A stretch of DNA of 64,000 nucleotides from Armatimonadota bacterium (GTDB lineage Bacteria > Armatimonadota > Fimbriimonadia > Fimbriimonadales > Fimbriimonadaceae), in contig WGMG01000007.1 of the NCBI GenBank assembly GCA_016125185.1, positions 211,604 through 275,603 on the forward strand, in the 5' to 3' direction. The notes beneath the pieces were generated by a model. The model saw only the letters and a list, made by a program, of their open reading frames with translations, did not search any database and was not told where the DNA came from. A program made the translations under genes and the position numbers. Below are positions 33,034 through 41,557 of this stretch, in pieces (within the stretch, counting starts at the first letter, position 1; each line of letters begins with the position of its first letter).

Positions 33034-33091
33034 TATTTATCAATTTTCGTATTTGCCAAAAGGGGAGGGAATTTGTGAGGAAATTCAATCC

Positions 33092-34876
33092 ATGTCAATT
33101 ACTAAGAAGACAATCCGCTCGACTTCCGGGCGATTACCCATTACGGGTTTGTCACTCTCTGCAGGGGTTCTATTACTAGCGGCGGGGCTATTGGCCAAAA
33201 CGCCGGCGCTATTGGCGAAAAAGCAAGGCATCCCTACGAATCCGCAGGCGACGGCCACGGTTCCACCGGCGACCTTCGCGACTTGGTTCCAATCGGGCTC
33301 ACCGAGTTTGAACGGCATCGTGAACCCGGCGAACAGCATTACGTTCCCGAATAATCCGGGGCTGGCGAATGTGGACTTCTATCAGTGGTCGTATCAAATG
33401 TTCTTGTGGGCGACATCTCCGGCTCCGGCCACTTACGGCGGGGGAGGCGGTCGAGTGTTCAACTCACCGGTTTTCTACGACATTTCGCCGCCCGATGCGA
33501 TGAACAATCGAACCTTCATTCCGCATACTCCTGGCTTTATCTCGTTCGCCGCTCTCCGTGCGGCGCAGGTCGGATTCCACGGTCTTCCGGTCATCACGAG
33601 CAAGAAGGGCACGATCTTTGAGGTCGAGAAGCCGAAGGTGATGCCCAGCGGCCGATTCCTGGTGCGTAACAGCGCGGGTGCGTCGGTCGAGGTCGCGAAA
33701 GCGTCGATTGTCCGAGGCAAGGTTCGGTTCACCGATGCGAAGGGCAAGACGATTTCAAACGCGCGGATGATGATTCAGTCCAACGCGCCGCAGAGCCACA
33801 TTGCCCAGAAGATCACGATCAATAAGAAGATCGTCTTTTTCGACTTCTTTGGGAATGTGATCGACACCGAGGAAGGACAGGCCGATGGCGGCGCGCTGTT
33901 GAGCCAAGGCGGACGCCTGATCTACTACATCACAATGTGCAACGACGTGTTCGCTTATATGCGAACCGGCGCGGTGGACGGTGGTATCACTCCGGCCCCG
34001 ACTCAGTTCCCGACGACACAGGCGGCGCTGGACAAGATCACGGCGTATGCGGCGACCAAGGGTAAGACGTTCCCTGATCCCGAGGCATTGGCGATCGAGT
34101 TGAAGAGCTCTTGGATCGAGGCGGACAGTCTGCCGAATGCGAGTCAGTACATCACGATTAAAGCGACGATTCCGACCTATGACAAGTCGAATCCAAAGCA
34201 TTGGGTGGCGACGGGCAAGACGACGAAGACTTTAGCCTTGATCGGAATGCATGTGGTGGGAAGCGCGAAGGGGCATCCAGAGATGATCTGGTCGACCTTC
34301 GAGCACTTTGGGAATACGCCGGATGCGACGTATACCTACAACGCGACCTCGGGCGCGAACCCGCACACGATCACCCAAAACACGGTTGGATCGTGGCTGT
34401 TCTGCAAGTCCGGCGCGACCAATCCCTCGGCGAACTTCAACATGGCGATTCAGGGCGCGAGCGGGGCGGACATCGTGGCCTTTGGTGCGGCCAACATTGG
34501 TCCGACGAACACGATTCGCTTCAAGCCATGGGGAAGCTCTAATAACCAGAAGCCAAACCCCCTGATTTCGAGCGTAGCGGCGTCGAACACGCAGATTCTG
34601 TCGATGAATAACAGTGTGCGAGGTCAGCTCATCTCGGGCGACGTTCGTAAGAACTACTTCTTTATGGGCGCGACGTGGACGGCGGGCGGCGCATCACCGA
34701 CAGGAGGATTCCCGACCGGCAACGAAGTGGGCACGAGCCAGTTGGCGAACTCGACGATGGAGACCTTCCAGATCACCACGTCTGCGTTCGACTCGACGAA
34801 CAACTGTTTCTTCTGCCACGGCTCGAACCAGGTGAGCGTGAGCCACGTTTATAACCACTTGAAACCTCTCTTCTAA
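33092..34876 (+). CDS. Exported protein with single CxxCH haem-binding motif
   Basis: This 594-residue protein starts at ATG 33092 (MSITKKTIRSTSGRLPITGL), preceded by GTGAGG; the frame is open to 33053. A hydrophobic anchor/signal (LSLSAGVLLLAAGLLA) leads into a long beta-rich region with no recognised enzyme domain. Near the very C-terminus, NCFFCHGSNQVSVSH is a CxxCH haem c motif, with a possible distal histidine in SHVYNHLKPLF. Haem attachment at the C-terminal end of a large exported protein is unusual. It may be an oxidoreductase or electron-transfer partner for the neighbouring cytochrome-containing PSD1 protein. I do not recognise its family. A terminator follows at 34891. Confidence 0.7.
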   Translation: MSITKKTIRSTSGRLPITGLSLSAGVLLLAAGLLAKTPALLAKKQGIPTNPQATATVPPATFATWFQSGSPSLNGIVNPANSITFPNNPGLANVDFYQWSYQMFLWATSPAPATYGGGGGRVFNSPVFYDISPPDAMNNRTFIPHTPGFISFAALRAAQVGFHGLPVITSKKGTIFEVEKPKVMPSGRFLVRNSAGASVEVAKASIVRGKVRFTDAKGKTISNARMMIQSNAPQSHIAQKITINKKIVFFDFFGNVIDTEEGQADGGALLSQGGRLIYYITMCNDVFAYMRTGAVDGGITPAPTQFPTTQAALDKITAYAATKGKTFPDPEALAIELKSSWIEADSLPNASQYITIKATIPTYDKSNPKHWVATGKTTKTLALIGMHVVGSAKGHPEMIWSTFEHFGNTPDATYTYNATSGANPHTITQNTVGSWLFCKSGATNPSANFNMAIQGASGADIVAFGAANIGPTNTIRFKPWGSSNNQKPNPLISSVAASNTQILSMNNSVRGQLISGDVRKNYFFMGATWTAGGASPTGGFPTGNEVGTSQLANSTMETFQITTSAFDSTNNCFFCHGSNQVSVSHVYNHLKPLF

Positions 34877-34890
34877 GCAGACCAAAACTG

Positions 34891-34933
34891 ACCCGGCCGG
34901 ACTCATTTGTCTGGACCGGGTTCTTCGTTTTTG
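34891..34933 (+). terminator. Rho-independent terminator after the CxxCH protein gene
   Basis: An imperfect stem (ACCCGGCCGGAC against GTCTGGACCGGGT) with loop TCATTT lies 15 nt after the stop and is followed by the T-rich TTCTTCGTTTTT. Confidence 0.6.
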
Positions 34934-35019
34934 GACGAATCGAGAACAAAATTGGATTAATTGGGAAGAAAGTACGGGTTCGCGAGAGCATCGAGAAATC
35001 ACTCGGTTACACTAGGCAC

Positions 35020-38000
35020 ATGAACGCAAAGTGGCGCGACCGTTTTGCTTTGGCCACTTCGGTTGGTCTGCTCGCTGCCGGTTTCTTGAGTGCTCAGGCC
35101 AGTAAGAAAGTACCGGAAAAGCTTGATTATAATCGCGACGTCCGTCCGATCATCACGAAGTGCTTTACCTGCCACGGTCCGAGTGCGGAAGAGAGCGCCG
35201 CTGGCCTTCACCTCGATAACTTTAAGGGCGCCACGAAGAAGCTGGACAGTGGCATGTTTGCGATCGTGCCGGGCCACCCAGAGAAGAGCGAGCTGATCAC
35301 GCGCATCAACGCCACCGATGATTCGCTGATGCCTCCGGCGGATAGCCACAAGACTCTGTCAAAGGATGAGAAGAAGGTCCTTTACGACTGGATCGCGCAG
35401 GGCGCGGAATATAAGGAGCATTGGGCTTTTGTGAAGCCGGTTCGGCCTACTCCGCCGACGGTGAAAGATGCTAAGTGGGTCACCAACGACATCGACCGAT
35501 TTATTCTCGCCAAGCTTGAAAAGAACAATTTGACGCCGGAGCCACAGGCGGATAAGCGAACCTTGATCCGCCGTGTGACGCTGGATTTGACGGGCTTGCC
35601 CGCGACGCCGAAGGAAGTGGACGCTTTCTTGGCCGACAAATCGAAAGGTGCCTATGAGAAGGTTGTTGACCGGTTGCTCAAGTCGCCCCGATACGGCGAG
35701 CGCATGGCGATGGACTGGATGGACTATTCGCGCTATGCGGACAGCAACGGCTATCAGGCTGACTTTCAGCGGTTCCAGTCGCGATGGCGAGATTGGGTGA
35801 TCAACGCCTACAACTCGAATATGCCGTACGACGAGTTTACGGTCGATCAGATTGCGGGCGACTTGTTACCGAACGCGACGACCCAACAGAAGTTGGCGAC
35901 GGCGTTCAACCGCAACCACCGAATCAACACGGAGGGCGGCGTCATCGCCGAGGAGTGGCGCATCGAGAATGTGATCGACCGCGTGGAGACGACTTCGGCG
36001 GTGTGGCTTGGCTTGACCGCGGGTTGCGCGCGATGCCATGACCATAAGTACGACCCGTTGACCCAGAAGGACTTTTACAGCCTGTGCGCGTACTTCAACA
36101 ACGTGCCCGAGTCGGGAACCGGCGTCGAGCAACCGGTGAACCATCCGCCGCTCTTGAAGGCGGCAACGCCGACGGAAGAGGCGACGCTCTCGACGCTTCG
36201 CAAGCAGATTCAGGGGCTGGACAAACAGATGGACGCCCGGCTGACGGCCAATGCGCCGGAAGCGGCGAAGTGGACACCCGAAGCTCCGGTGCCAACGGTT
36301 GAGCAGGGCTTGGCGGGACGGTTTGTGTTCACGCCGGAGACGCAGGCGAACTACAAGCTGGAGGGCCAGACGAAGTTCGATTTGGGACGAGCCAGCGGCT
36401 CAATCGCGATCGACGATAAGGGGTTTGCGGACCTCGGTAACGTCGGCGACTTCGACAAGGATCAGCCGTTCTCGTATGGCGCTTGGGTGCGAACTGAGAC
36501 TGGGGAGGGCGCGCCGTTCTCGCGAATGGACGACGGCAACGATTATCGCGGCTGGGACTGCTTCTTGGCGGGTGGAAAGGTGATGGCGCACATCATCAAT
36601 AAGTGGCCGGAGAACGCGCTGAAGATCGTCAGCAAGCCGATGATGCCCAAGAACGAATGGGTTCACCTCTTCTTTACTTACGATGGATCGCGCAAGCCGA
36701 GCGGCTTTAAGCTGTACATGGACGGCAAGCCGGTGGAGACCACGGTTGAGCAGGATTCGCTGAAGGACACGATCCGCACAACGGTCTCGACGAAAATCGG
36801 GCGACGAACGACAGGCGAATTCTTCAAAGGTCAGGTCGACGACTTCAATATTTACAACCGCGTTTTGGACGCTTCGGAAGTAGCGAAACTGGCGAGCGCA
36901 AGCCCGGTGGCACGATTCGTCTCGATTCCGGCGGACAAGCGAACGGCCGAGCAGAAGCGAGCGATCGAAGAGTATTGGTCGCTCCATCACGACACGACGT
37001 ACGCGAAGCTGAGCGAGCAGGCGTCAATGGCCTCGACGAAGGAGAAGACGCTCGACGACTCGATTCCCGACGTGATGGTGATGGCGGAGATGCCGAAACC
37101 GCGCGATTGCTACGTGCTGATCCGCGGCGAGTACGACAAGCACGGACCGAAGGTTGAGCCAGCTCTGCCCTCCTTCCTTCCTCCGATGCCGAAGGGGTAC
37201 CCGAACAACCGACTTGGTTTGGCCGAGTGGATCGTTTCGCCGGACAACCCGCTGATGTCGCGGGTGACGGTCAATCGATTCTGGGAGCGATTCTTTGGTC
37301 GCGGCCTGGTGGATACGATCGAGGACTTTGGTACCCGGGCAGACTGGCCCACCCATCCTGAACTTTTGGATTACTTGGCGACCGAGTTTATCCGCCTGAA
37401 GTGGGACCAAAAGGCGTTCATCAAAGAAATGGTGATGAGTTCGACGTATCGACAGTCGTCGAATATCTCGGTAGCAAAGCTGGCGGCGGACCCCCAGAAC
37501 AAGCTGTTGTCGCGCGGACCTCGGTTCCGACTTCCGGGTGAAGTGATTCGCGACCAGGCGCTGTTTGCCAGCGGCCTGTTGGTGGAGAAGATCGGCGGAC
37601 CTCCCGTTCGACCCTACATGCCGGAAGGAATTTGGGACGAGACGAACGTTTACGGCAACCTGCGCAACTACAAACACGACATGGGCGATGGTCTGTACCG
37701 ACGAAGTTTGTACACGATTTGGAAGCGAACGGCGGCCCCGCCGAACATGCTCCTGTTCGACGTTCCGTCGCGAGAAACCTGCCGGGTTCACCGGGCAAGA
37801 ACGGACACGCCGTTGCAGGCGCTGACGCTGATGAACGACGAGACGTACGTGGAGGCGGCGCGAGTGCTGGCGGAGCGGATGATCAAGGAAGGCGGCGCGA
37901 CGCCGGAAGGGCGCATTAAGGTCGGCTTTGAGCGGGTGCTATCGCGAATGCCAACGGATGCCGAGCTGAAGCTGATGGCGGCGAACGTGAAGAAGCGCGT

Positions 38001-38154
38001 GGCGCACTTCAAGGGCGACTCGGCGGCGGCCACGAAACTGATCGAAACCGGCGCATCGCCGGTGGACAAGACCATCGACCCGAGCGAACTCGCGGCTTAC
38101 ACTTTGACGGCCAGCACCTTGCTGAACCTCGACGAGACACTGAATAAGGATTAG
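35020..38154 (+). CDS. PSD1 family protein: cytochrome c-like, DUF1549, LamG and DUF1553 domains (pair 1)
   Basis: This 1044-residue exported protein has a signal peptide (ALATSVGLLAAGFLSAQA). A planctomycete-type cytochrome c domain follows (CFTCH at 48-52, then SLMPP). DUF1549 comes next, with CARCHDHK at residues 336-343 (second CxxCH). The middle is a LamG/concanavalin-like sandwich (about 420-640, YDGSRKPSGFKLYMDGKP). DUF1553 is C-terminal (RLGLAEWIVSPDNPLMSRVT, THPELLDYLA, PLQALTLMNDETYVEAARVL). Such proteins are abundant in planctomycetes, verrucomicrobia and armatimonads, almost always next to a DUF1501 gene; the function is unproven, with a role in sulfated or complex polysaccharide use suspected. 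The DUF1501 gene starts two bases later. Confidence 0.92.
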   Translation: MNAKWRDRFALATSVGLLAAGFLSAQASKKVPEKLDYNRDVRPIITKCFTCHGPSAEESAAGLHLDNFKGATKKLDSGMFAIVPGHPEKSELITRINATDDSLMPPADSHKTLSKDEKKVLYDWIAQGAEYKEHWAFVKPVRPTPPTVKDAKWVTNDIDRFILAKLEKNNLTPEPQADKRTLIRRVTLDLTGLPATPKEVDAFLADKSKGAYEKVVDRLLKSPRYGERMAMDWMDYSRYADSNGYQADFQRFQSRWRDWVINAYNSNMPYDEFTVDQIAGDLLPNATTQQKLATAFNRNHRINTEGGVIAEEWRIENVIDRVETTSAVWLGLTAGCARCHDHKYDPLTQKDFYSLCAYFNNVPESGTGVEQPVNHPPLLKAATPTEEATLSTLRKQIQGLDKQMDARLTANAPEAAKWTPEAPVPTVEQGLAGRFVFTPETQANYKLEGQTKFDLGRASGSIAIDDKGFADLGNVGDFDKDQPFSYGAWVRTETGEGAPFSRMDDGNDYRGWDCFLAGGKVMAHIINKWPENALKIVSKPMMPKNEWVHLFFTYDGSRKPSGFKLYMDGKPVETTVEQDSLKDTIRTTVSTKIGRRTTGEFFKGQVDDFNIYNRVLDASEVAKLASASPVARFVSIPADKRTAEQKRAIEEYWSLHHDTTYAKLSEQASMASTKEKTLDDSIPDVMVMAEMPKPRDCYVLIRGEYDKHGPKVEPALPSFLPPMPKGYPNNRLGLAEWIVSPDNPLMSRVTVNRFWERFFGRGLVDTIEDFGTRADWPTHPELLDYLATEFIRLKWDQKAFIKEMVMSSTYRQSSNISVAKLAADPQNKLLSRGPRFRLPGEVIRDQALFASGLLVEKIGGPPVRPYMPEGIWDETNVYGNLRNYKHDMGDGLYRRSLYTIWKRTAAPPNMLLFDVPSRETCRVHRARTDTPLQALTLMNDETYVEAARVLAERMIKEGGATPEGRIKVGFERVLSRMPTDAELKLMAANVKKRVAHFKGDSAAATKLIETGASPVDKTIDPSELAAYTLTASTLLNLDETLNKD

Positions 38155-38156
38155 AG

Positions 38157-39650
38157 ATGCACAACGACTACCATCTGCAGGACCGATTCAACCGGCGCAC
38201 ATTTTTGAAGCGAACCGGAGGGGTCGGAATGGCCGCCCTCCTCGGGATGCTCTCGGGCGATAGCTTTGGCGCGTCCATGATTCAGGCGGCTCAGAGCACG
38301 GACAAGAACCCTTGGGCGGGTAAGCGATTCGGCGGTCTGCCGCAGTTCCCGCAGTTCAAACCGAAGGCGAACCGCGTCATCTATCTGTTCCAGTCGGGCG
38401 CGCCAAGCCAGATGGAGCTTTTCGACCCTAAACCGGGCCTGGCTAAGCGCATGGGCGAGGAGTTGCCGGATAGCATTCGCAACGGCCAGCGGTTGACGGG
38501 CATGACGAGCGGGCAGAAATCGTTCCCAGTTGCACCGAGCGTGTATGGCTACCAGGAGCACGGCGAGAGCGGGATGATGCTGAGCGAGATTCTGCCGCAC
38601 CTCGGCGGGGTTTCGGACGAAATTTGCTTGGTGCGGTCGATGTTTACAGACGCGATCAACCACGATCCGGCGGTGACGTTTATGCAGTCGGGCAGTCAGA
38701 TTGCGGGGCGACCGAGCATCGGCGCGTGGCTGAGCTACGGCTTGGGCACGATGAACAACAACCTCCCGACGTACGTGGTTTTGACGAGCGTGGGAAGTGG
38801 ACGAAAGGACGACCAGCCTCTGTACGACCGACTTTGGGGCTCGGGCTTTTTGCCGACTCAGCACCAGGGCGTGAAGTTCCGCAACACGGGCGATCCGGTG
38901 CTGTTCCTTTCGGACCCGCACGGAATCGATCCCGAGATGCGGCGCGAAATGCTGGACGAACTGCGCGGCATCAACGAGATGAAGAAGACGGTGGTGGGCG
39001 ACCCTGAAATCGATACGCGCATCTCGCAGTATGAGCTGGCGTTCCGAATGCAGACGTCGGTGCCGGACCTACTGGATATTTCGAAAGAGCCGTCGAACAT
39101 CTTGGAGATGTACGGGCCGGAAGTGCGGCGAAAGGGATCGTACGCCTACAACTGCCTTCTGGCGCGGCGTCTGGCCGAGCGTGGGGTTCGGTTTGTGCAG
39201 TTGTTCCACATGGGTTGGGACCAGCACTTCAACCTTCCGAAGGCGATCAAGCTGCAGGCGGAGGATATCGATCAGCCGTCGGCGGCGCTGTTGCAAGATT
39301 TGAAGCAACGCGGCATGCTGGACGACACGCTGGTCGTGTGGGGCGGCGAGTTCGGACGAACGGTTTACTCGCAGGGCACGCTGAAGCCGGACGACTATGG
39401 CCGAGACCACCACCCGCGATGCTTCTCGGTTTGGATGGCAGGCGGCGGCGTGAAGCCGGGTCTGACGTACGGCAAGACGGACGATTATTCGTACAACATC
39501 GTGGAGAATCCCGTGAGCGTGCACGACCTTCATGCGACGATGCTTCATTTGCTGGGCATCGACCATGAGCAGTTGACGTATCGGTATCAGGGGCGAGATT
39601 TCCGGTTGACGGACGTCTTTGGTACGGTTGTCGACGATCTGTTGAAGTAA
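38157..39650 (+). CDS. Tat-exported DUF1501 (sulfatase-like) protein, pair 1
   Basis: This 497-residue protein has a twin-arginine signal, NRRTFLKRTGGVGMAALLG. The DUF1501 pattern (PF07394) is clear: KPKANRVIYLFQSGAPSQME, LFDPKPGLAKR, MFTDAINHDPAVTFMQSGSQ, RPSIGAWLSYGLG, NCLLARRLAERGVRFVQLFH, VWGGEFGRT and DHHPRCFSVWMAGGGVKPG. The fold is related to alkaline phosphatase/sulfatase enzymes; the HP-GxGGEFGRT-type residues are probable metal ligands. It follows PSD1 pair 1 by two bases and must be co-expressed with it. The last 20 bases are duplicated in the intergenic region at 39965. Confidence 0.93.
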   Translation: MHNDYHLQDRFNRRTFLKRTGGVGMAALLGMLSGDSFGASMIQAAQSTDKNPWAGKRFGGLPQFPQFKPKANRVIYLFQSGAPSQMELFDPKPGLAKRMGEELPDSIRNGQRLTGMTSGQKSFPVAPSVYGYQEHGESGMMLSEILPHLGGVSDEICLVRSMFTDAINHDPAVTFMQSGSQIAGRPSIGAWLSYGLGTMNNNLPTYVVLTSVGSGRKDDQPLYDRLWGSGFLPTQHQGVKFRNTGDPVLFLSDPHGIDPEMRREMLDELRGINEMKKTVVGDPEIDTRISQYELAFRMQTSVPDLLDISKEPSNILEMYGPEVRRKGSYAYNCLLARRLAERGVRFVQLFHMGWDQHFNLPKAIKLQAEDIDQPSAALLQDLKQRGMLDDTLVVWGGEFGRTVYSQGTLKPDDYGRDHHPRCFSVWMAGGGVKPGLTYGKTDDYSYNIVENPVSVHDLHATMLHLLGIDHEQLTYRYQGRDFRLTDVFGTVVDDLLK

Positions 39651-39652
39651 GG
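39630..39652 (+). repeat. 23-bp direct repeat, copy 1 (3' end of DUF1501 gene)
   Basis: The sequence beginning GTCGACGATCTGTTGAAGTA and running through the stop codon into GG is repeated without mismatch at 39965-39987. This copy encodes the C-terminus DDLLK and stop of the DUF1501 protein. Confidence 0.85.
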
Positions 39653-39694
39653 CTTTCGAGGGTTGGCGGGCCGATACGATGTCGGATCTTAGTG

Positions 39695-39850
39695 GATTTT
39701 CCCCTCCCGACTCCTGAGACAAGTCAGGAGCCACCCTCCCCAAATTTCCTTCGGAGAATTTGGAGAAGGACTTTGGGTCGTCCCGATCCTCGAGACTCCT
39801 TGGACTTTTTCTGTTGCGGTTCTGTACCCCGGGGTCTTGGACCCCGATGG
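39695..39850. repeat. Twin-hairpin element and intergenic repeat core, copy A
   Basis: First come two hairpins, CTCCTGA/TCAGGAG (39711-39730) and CCAAATT/AATTTGG (39740-39763), related to the element at 43031-43110. Then the repeat core GGGTCGTCCCGATCCTCGAG (39775 onward) continues to GGACTTTTTCTG and ends in a C/G-rich hairpin around GGTCTTGGACC with CCCCGG flanks. It is one of four copies of a dispersed repeat in the window. No coding frame explains this stretch. Confidence 0.6.
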
Positions 39851-39964
39851 GGTCCTTTTCGAATGTGGCATTTTGGATTTGAATGCAATTGAGTGTTGGC
39901 GATGGTGTTTTGTTACCCCTCCATCCCTGCACCCTTCCTCCCCAGGAAGGAAGGGATTTTGGCG

Positions 39965-39987
39965 GTCGACGATCTGTTGAAGTAAGG
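39965..39987 (+). repeat. 23-bp direct repeat, copy 2 (intergenic)
   Basis: This is an exact copy of 39630-39652, 335 bp downstream of it, now outside any gene. It is the scar of a duplication or recombination of the DUF1501 3' end. The rest of 39851-40131 contains only G/C-rich short hairpins and no gene. Confidence 0.8.
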
Positions 39988-40131
39988 GTTTTGGGGCGTA
40001 CTCCGTGTACTGTCGGGCATCGATATTGCGCATCCTCCCCACCGTTTCGCTTCGCTTAACGACTCCCCCCAGGGAGTAGCGTGGCTATTTGGCTTGATCA
40101 AATTGCTTCCACAACTCGCTTCAGCAAAGCA

Positions 40132-40262
40132 GGCTTCGCCCGGGTCGTCCCGATGCTCGGGGCTCCTCGGACTTTTTCATTTTTCGCTTCTGACCCAGCC
40201 CTTCGAGCCGATTCTCGGCTCTTTGGACTGGGCTAAGTAATAACGGGCTTACAGCCCTACGT
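40132..40262. repeat. Dispersed intergenic hairpin repeat, copy B
   Basis: The core GGCTTCGCCCGGGTCGTCCC leads through GGACTTTTTC to a nested hairpin (CCCAG with GAGCCGA/TCGGCTC and CTGGG, 40194-40232) and a small GGGCT/AGCCC hairpin (40245-40257). It is nearly identical to copy C at 42791-42950 over more than 100 bases. It lies between DUF1501 and the lipoprotein gene; nothing else is seen in 40263-40459. Confidence 0.8.
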
Positions 40263-40459
40263 TTCACCCAATTTGAATAGTCTCGTCGGGGAGAAAGTCG
40301 AGGAGCTTGTCACGAGGTAAGGGCGCGGATTCTTCCCCAGATTCTAGGGTTGATGGGTAGCGCCTTGGGCGGCAATATTCATCATTGGGGATTAGGTTGG
40401 AGCCTGCAATTTCTTGCTTCGCGGTGTCTTTAGCGGCGCCGTAGTTCGTCCGTACAGTT

Positions 40460-40960
40460 ATGATTCGCTCTATGGCGACATTGGCGTTTGTTCGGACAAG
40501 TCTTCGACCGCACTTTGTTTGGCTCGTCCTGGTTTTTCGGAATCTTGCAGTTTCGGCCTGTTGCCTCATAGTTTTGGCTGGTTGTGGATCCAGCAAGGGA
40601 CGTTCGGTTGTTGGAACCTGGGTGCAGTCTTTTCAAGGCGATACGCATGGCCAAGATGAACTTCAGTTTCTAGCTGACGGCAAGTATCATCGGACATCGG
40701 AAAGTTGGGTTGATTCCAAGAACTTCCACATGACCGATTTGGAGGATGGAACCTATACTTTCGTCGGTAATCGACTGGCCATGAATCTAGTCTCTGGCAA
40801 CCATACGGTTCTCAATCCGGACGGAAGCACCAAGCGTACGATTGCTCGAAAACCTCAAACGGATCAATTCACTCTTGATTTCGTTGGAGATGATCATTTT
40901 ATGATGAAAATGAATCCTAGTCAGGGCTTGCCGCCAGTGAGTTATGATCGAAAAAAGTGA
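40460..40960 (+). CDS. Small lipoprotein of unknown function
   Basis: This 166-residue frame has an N-terminal hydrophobic stretch ending in a lipobox: NLAVSACCLIVLAGCGSSKG, with lipidation expected at the Cys of LAGC (residue 42). The mature part is a small beta-rich domain (VVGTWVQSFQGDTHGQDELQ, YHRTSESWVDSK, GTYTFVGNRLAMNL) reminiscent of lipocalin-like/DUF4488-type 'GTW' proteins. The long region before the lipobox suggests a later true start, e.g. ATG 40472. No operon partner is evident; the ECF sigma gene lies 63 nt downstream. Confidence 0.6.
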   Translation: MIRSMATLAFVRTSLRPHFVWLVLVFRNLAVSACCLIVLAGCGSSKGRSVVGTWVQSFQGDTHGQDELQFLADGKYHRTSESWVDSKNFHMTDLEDGTYTFVGNRLAMNLVSGNHTVLNPDGSTKRTIARKPQTDQFTLDFVGDDHFMMKMNPSQGLPPVSYDRKK

Positions 40961-40968
40961 AAAAGTCT

Positions 40969-41000
40969 GAACCTGGTTCCTGATTGAAGGTTACAGAGAG
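40969..41000 (+). promoter_or_regulatory. Possible ECF-type promoter before the sigma factor gene
   Basis: GAACCT at 40969-40974, a typical ECF -35 element, is followed after 16 nt by TTACAG. Self-regulated promoters of this GAACnT type precede many ECF sigma genes. The match is short and unverified. Confidence 0.3.
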
Positions 41001-41023
41001 ATGACCAACGATAGGAAGCGGTT

Positions 41024-41557
41024 TTGGACGATCTTACTCTTGCCCAACGGATTCATGAGCGCGACGCGGAGGCATTGGACCTCTTGGTTGAGCGGCATCA
41101 CTCGGCGTTGTTTCGGTTTTTGGGTCAGTTGACTCGGGATCACGACGACGCAGAGGACCTGACTCAGCAGAGCTTGATGCGGGCGATTGTCGGCGCGCAT
41201 CGCTTTGATGGACGGGCCAGCTTTCGGGCGTGGCTTTTGGGCATCGCCTTTCATGAATTCACGCGGTTTCGACGTCGCCGAGTGTGGCTGCCGATGCTGG
41301 CAGAGTTTGCGTCGCGGTCTCGAGCGATCGAGGCGGTCGATGAGGCCGAGGCGCTGCGAACGGCTTTAGCGAAGTTGAAGCCGGAGTCGCGGGCGATCTT
41401 TCTGATGCACCACGTGGAGGAGCTTTCGGTGCGGGAAATATCGATGACTTTGCGGGTGGCGGAAGGCACGGTGAAGAGCCGACTGCACGCGGCGCGGGAG
41501 CAACTGCGGACCTATCTTGGCGAAGGAGAACGAACTTATGTCCCCGAAACTTGTTGA
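41024..41557 (+). CDS. ECF-type RNA polymerase sigma factor
   Basis: This 177-residue protein starts at TTG 41024 behind AGGAAGCGG. Sigma region 2 covers residues 1-75 (ALFRFLGQLTRDHDDAEDLT and QQSLMRAIVGAHRFDGRASF, then FRAWLLGIAFHEF); region 4 covers about 110-165 (LKPESRAIFLMHHVEELSVR, EISMTLRVAEGTVKSRLHAA). It directs RNA polymerase to stress or envelope genes. The downstream gene overlaps its end by 20 nt and encodes a single-pass membrane protein that is a likely anti-sigma or sensor partner. Confidence 0.92.
   Translation: MDDLTLAQRIHERDAEALDLLVERHHSALFRFLGQLTRDHDDAEDLTQQSLMRAIVGAHRFDGRASFRAWLLGIAFHEFTRFRRRRVWLPMLAEFASRSRAIEAVDEAEALRTALAKLKPESRAIFLMHHVEELSVREISMTLRVAEGTVKSRLHAAREQLRTYLGEGERTYVPETC

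Noticed and set aside
39660..40460. Possible CRISPR array in the repeat-rich gap
   Set aside because: Repeats are not evenly spaced, spacers are not uniform, and no cas gene is present.
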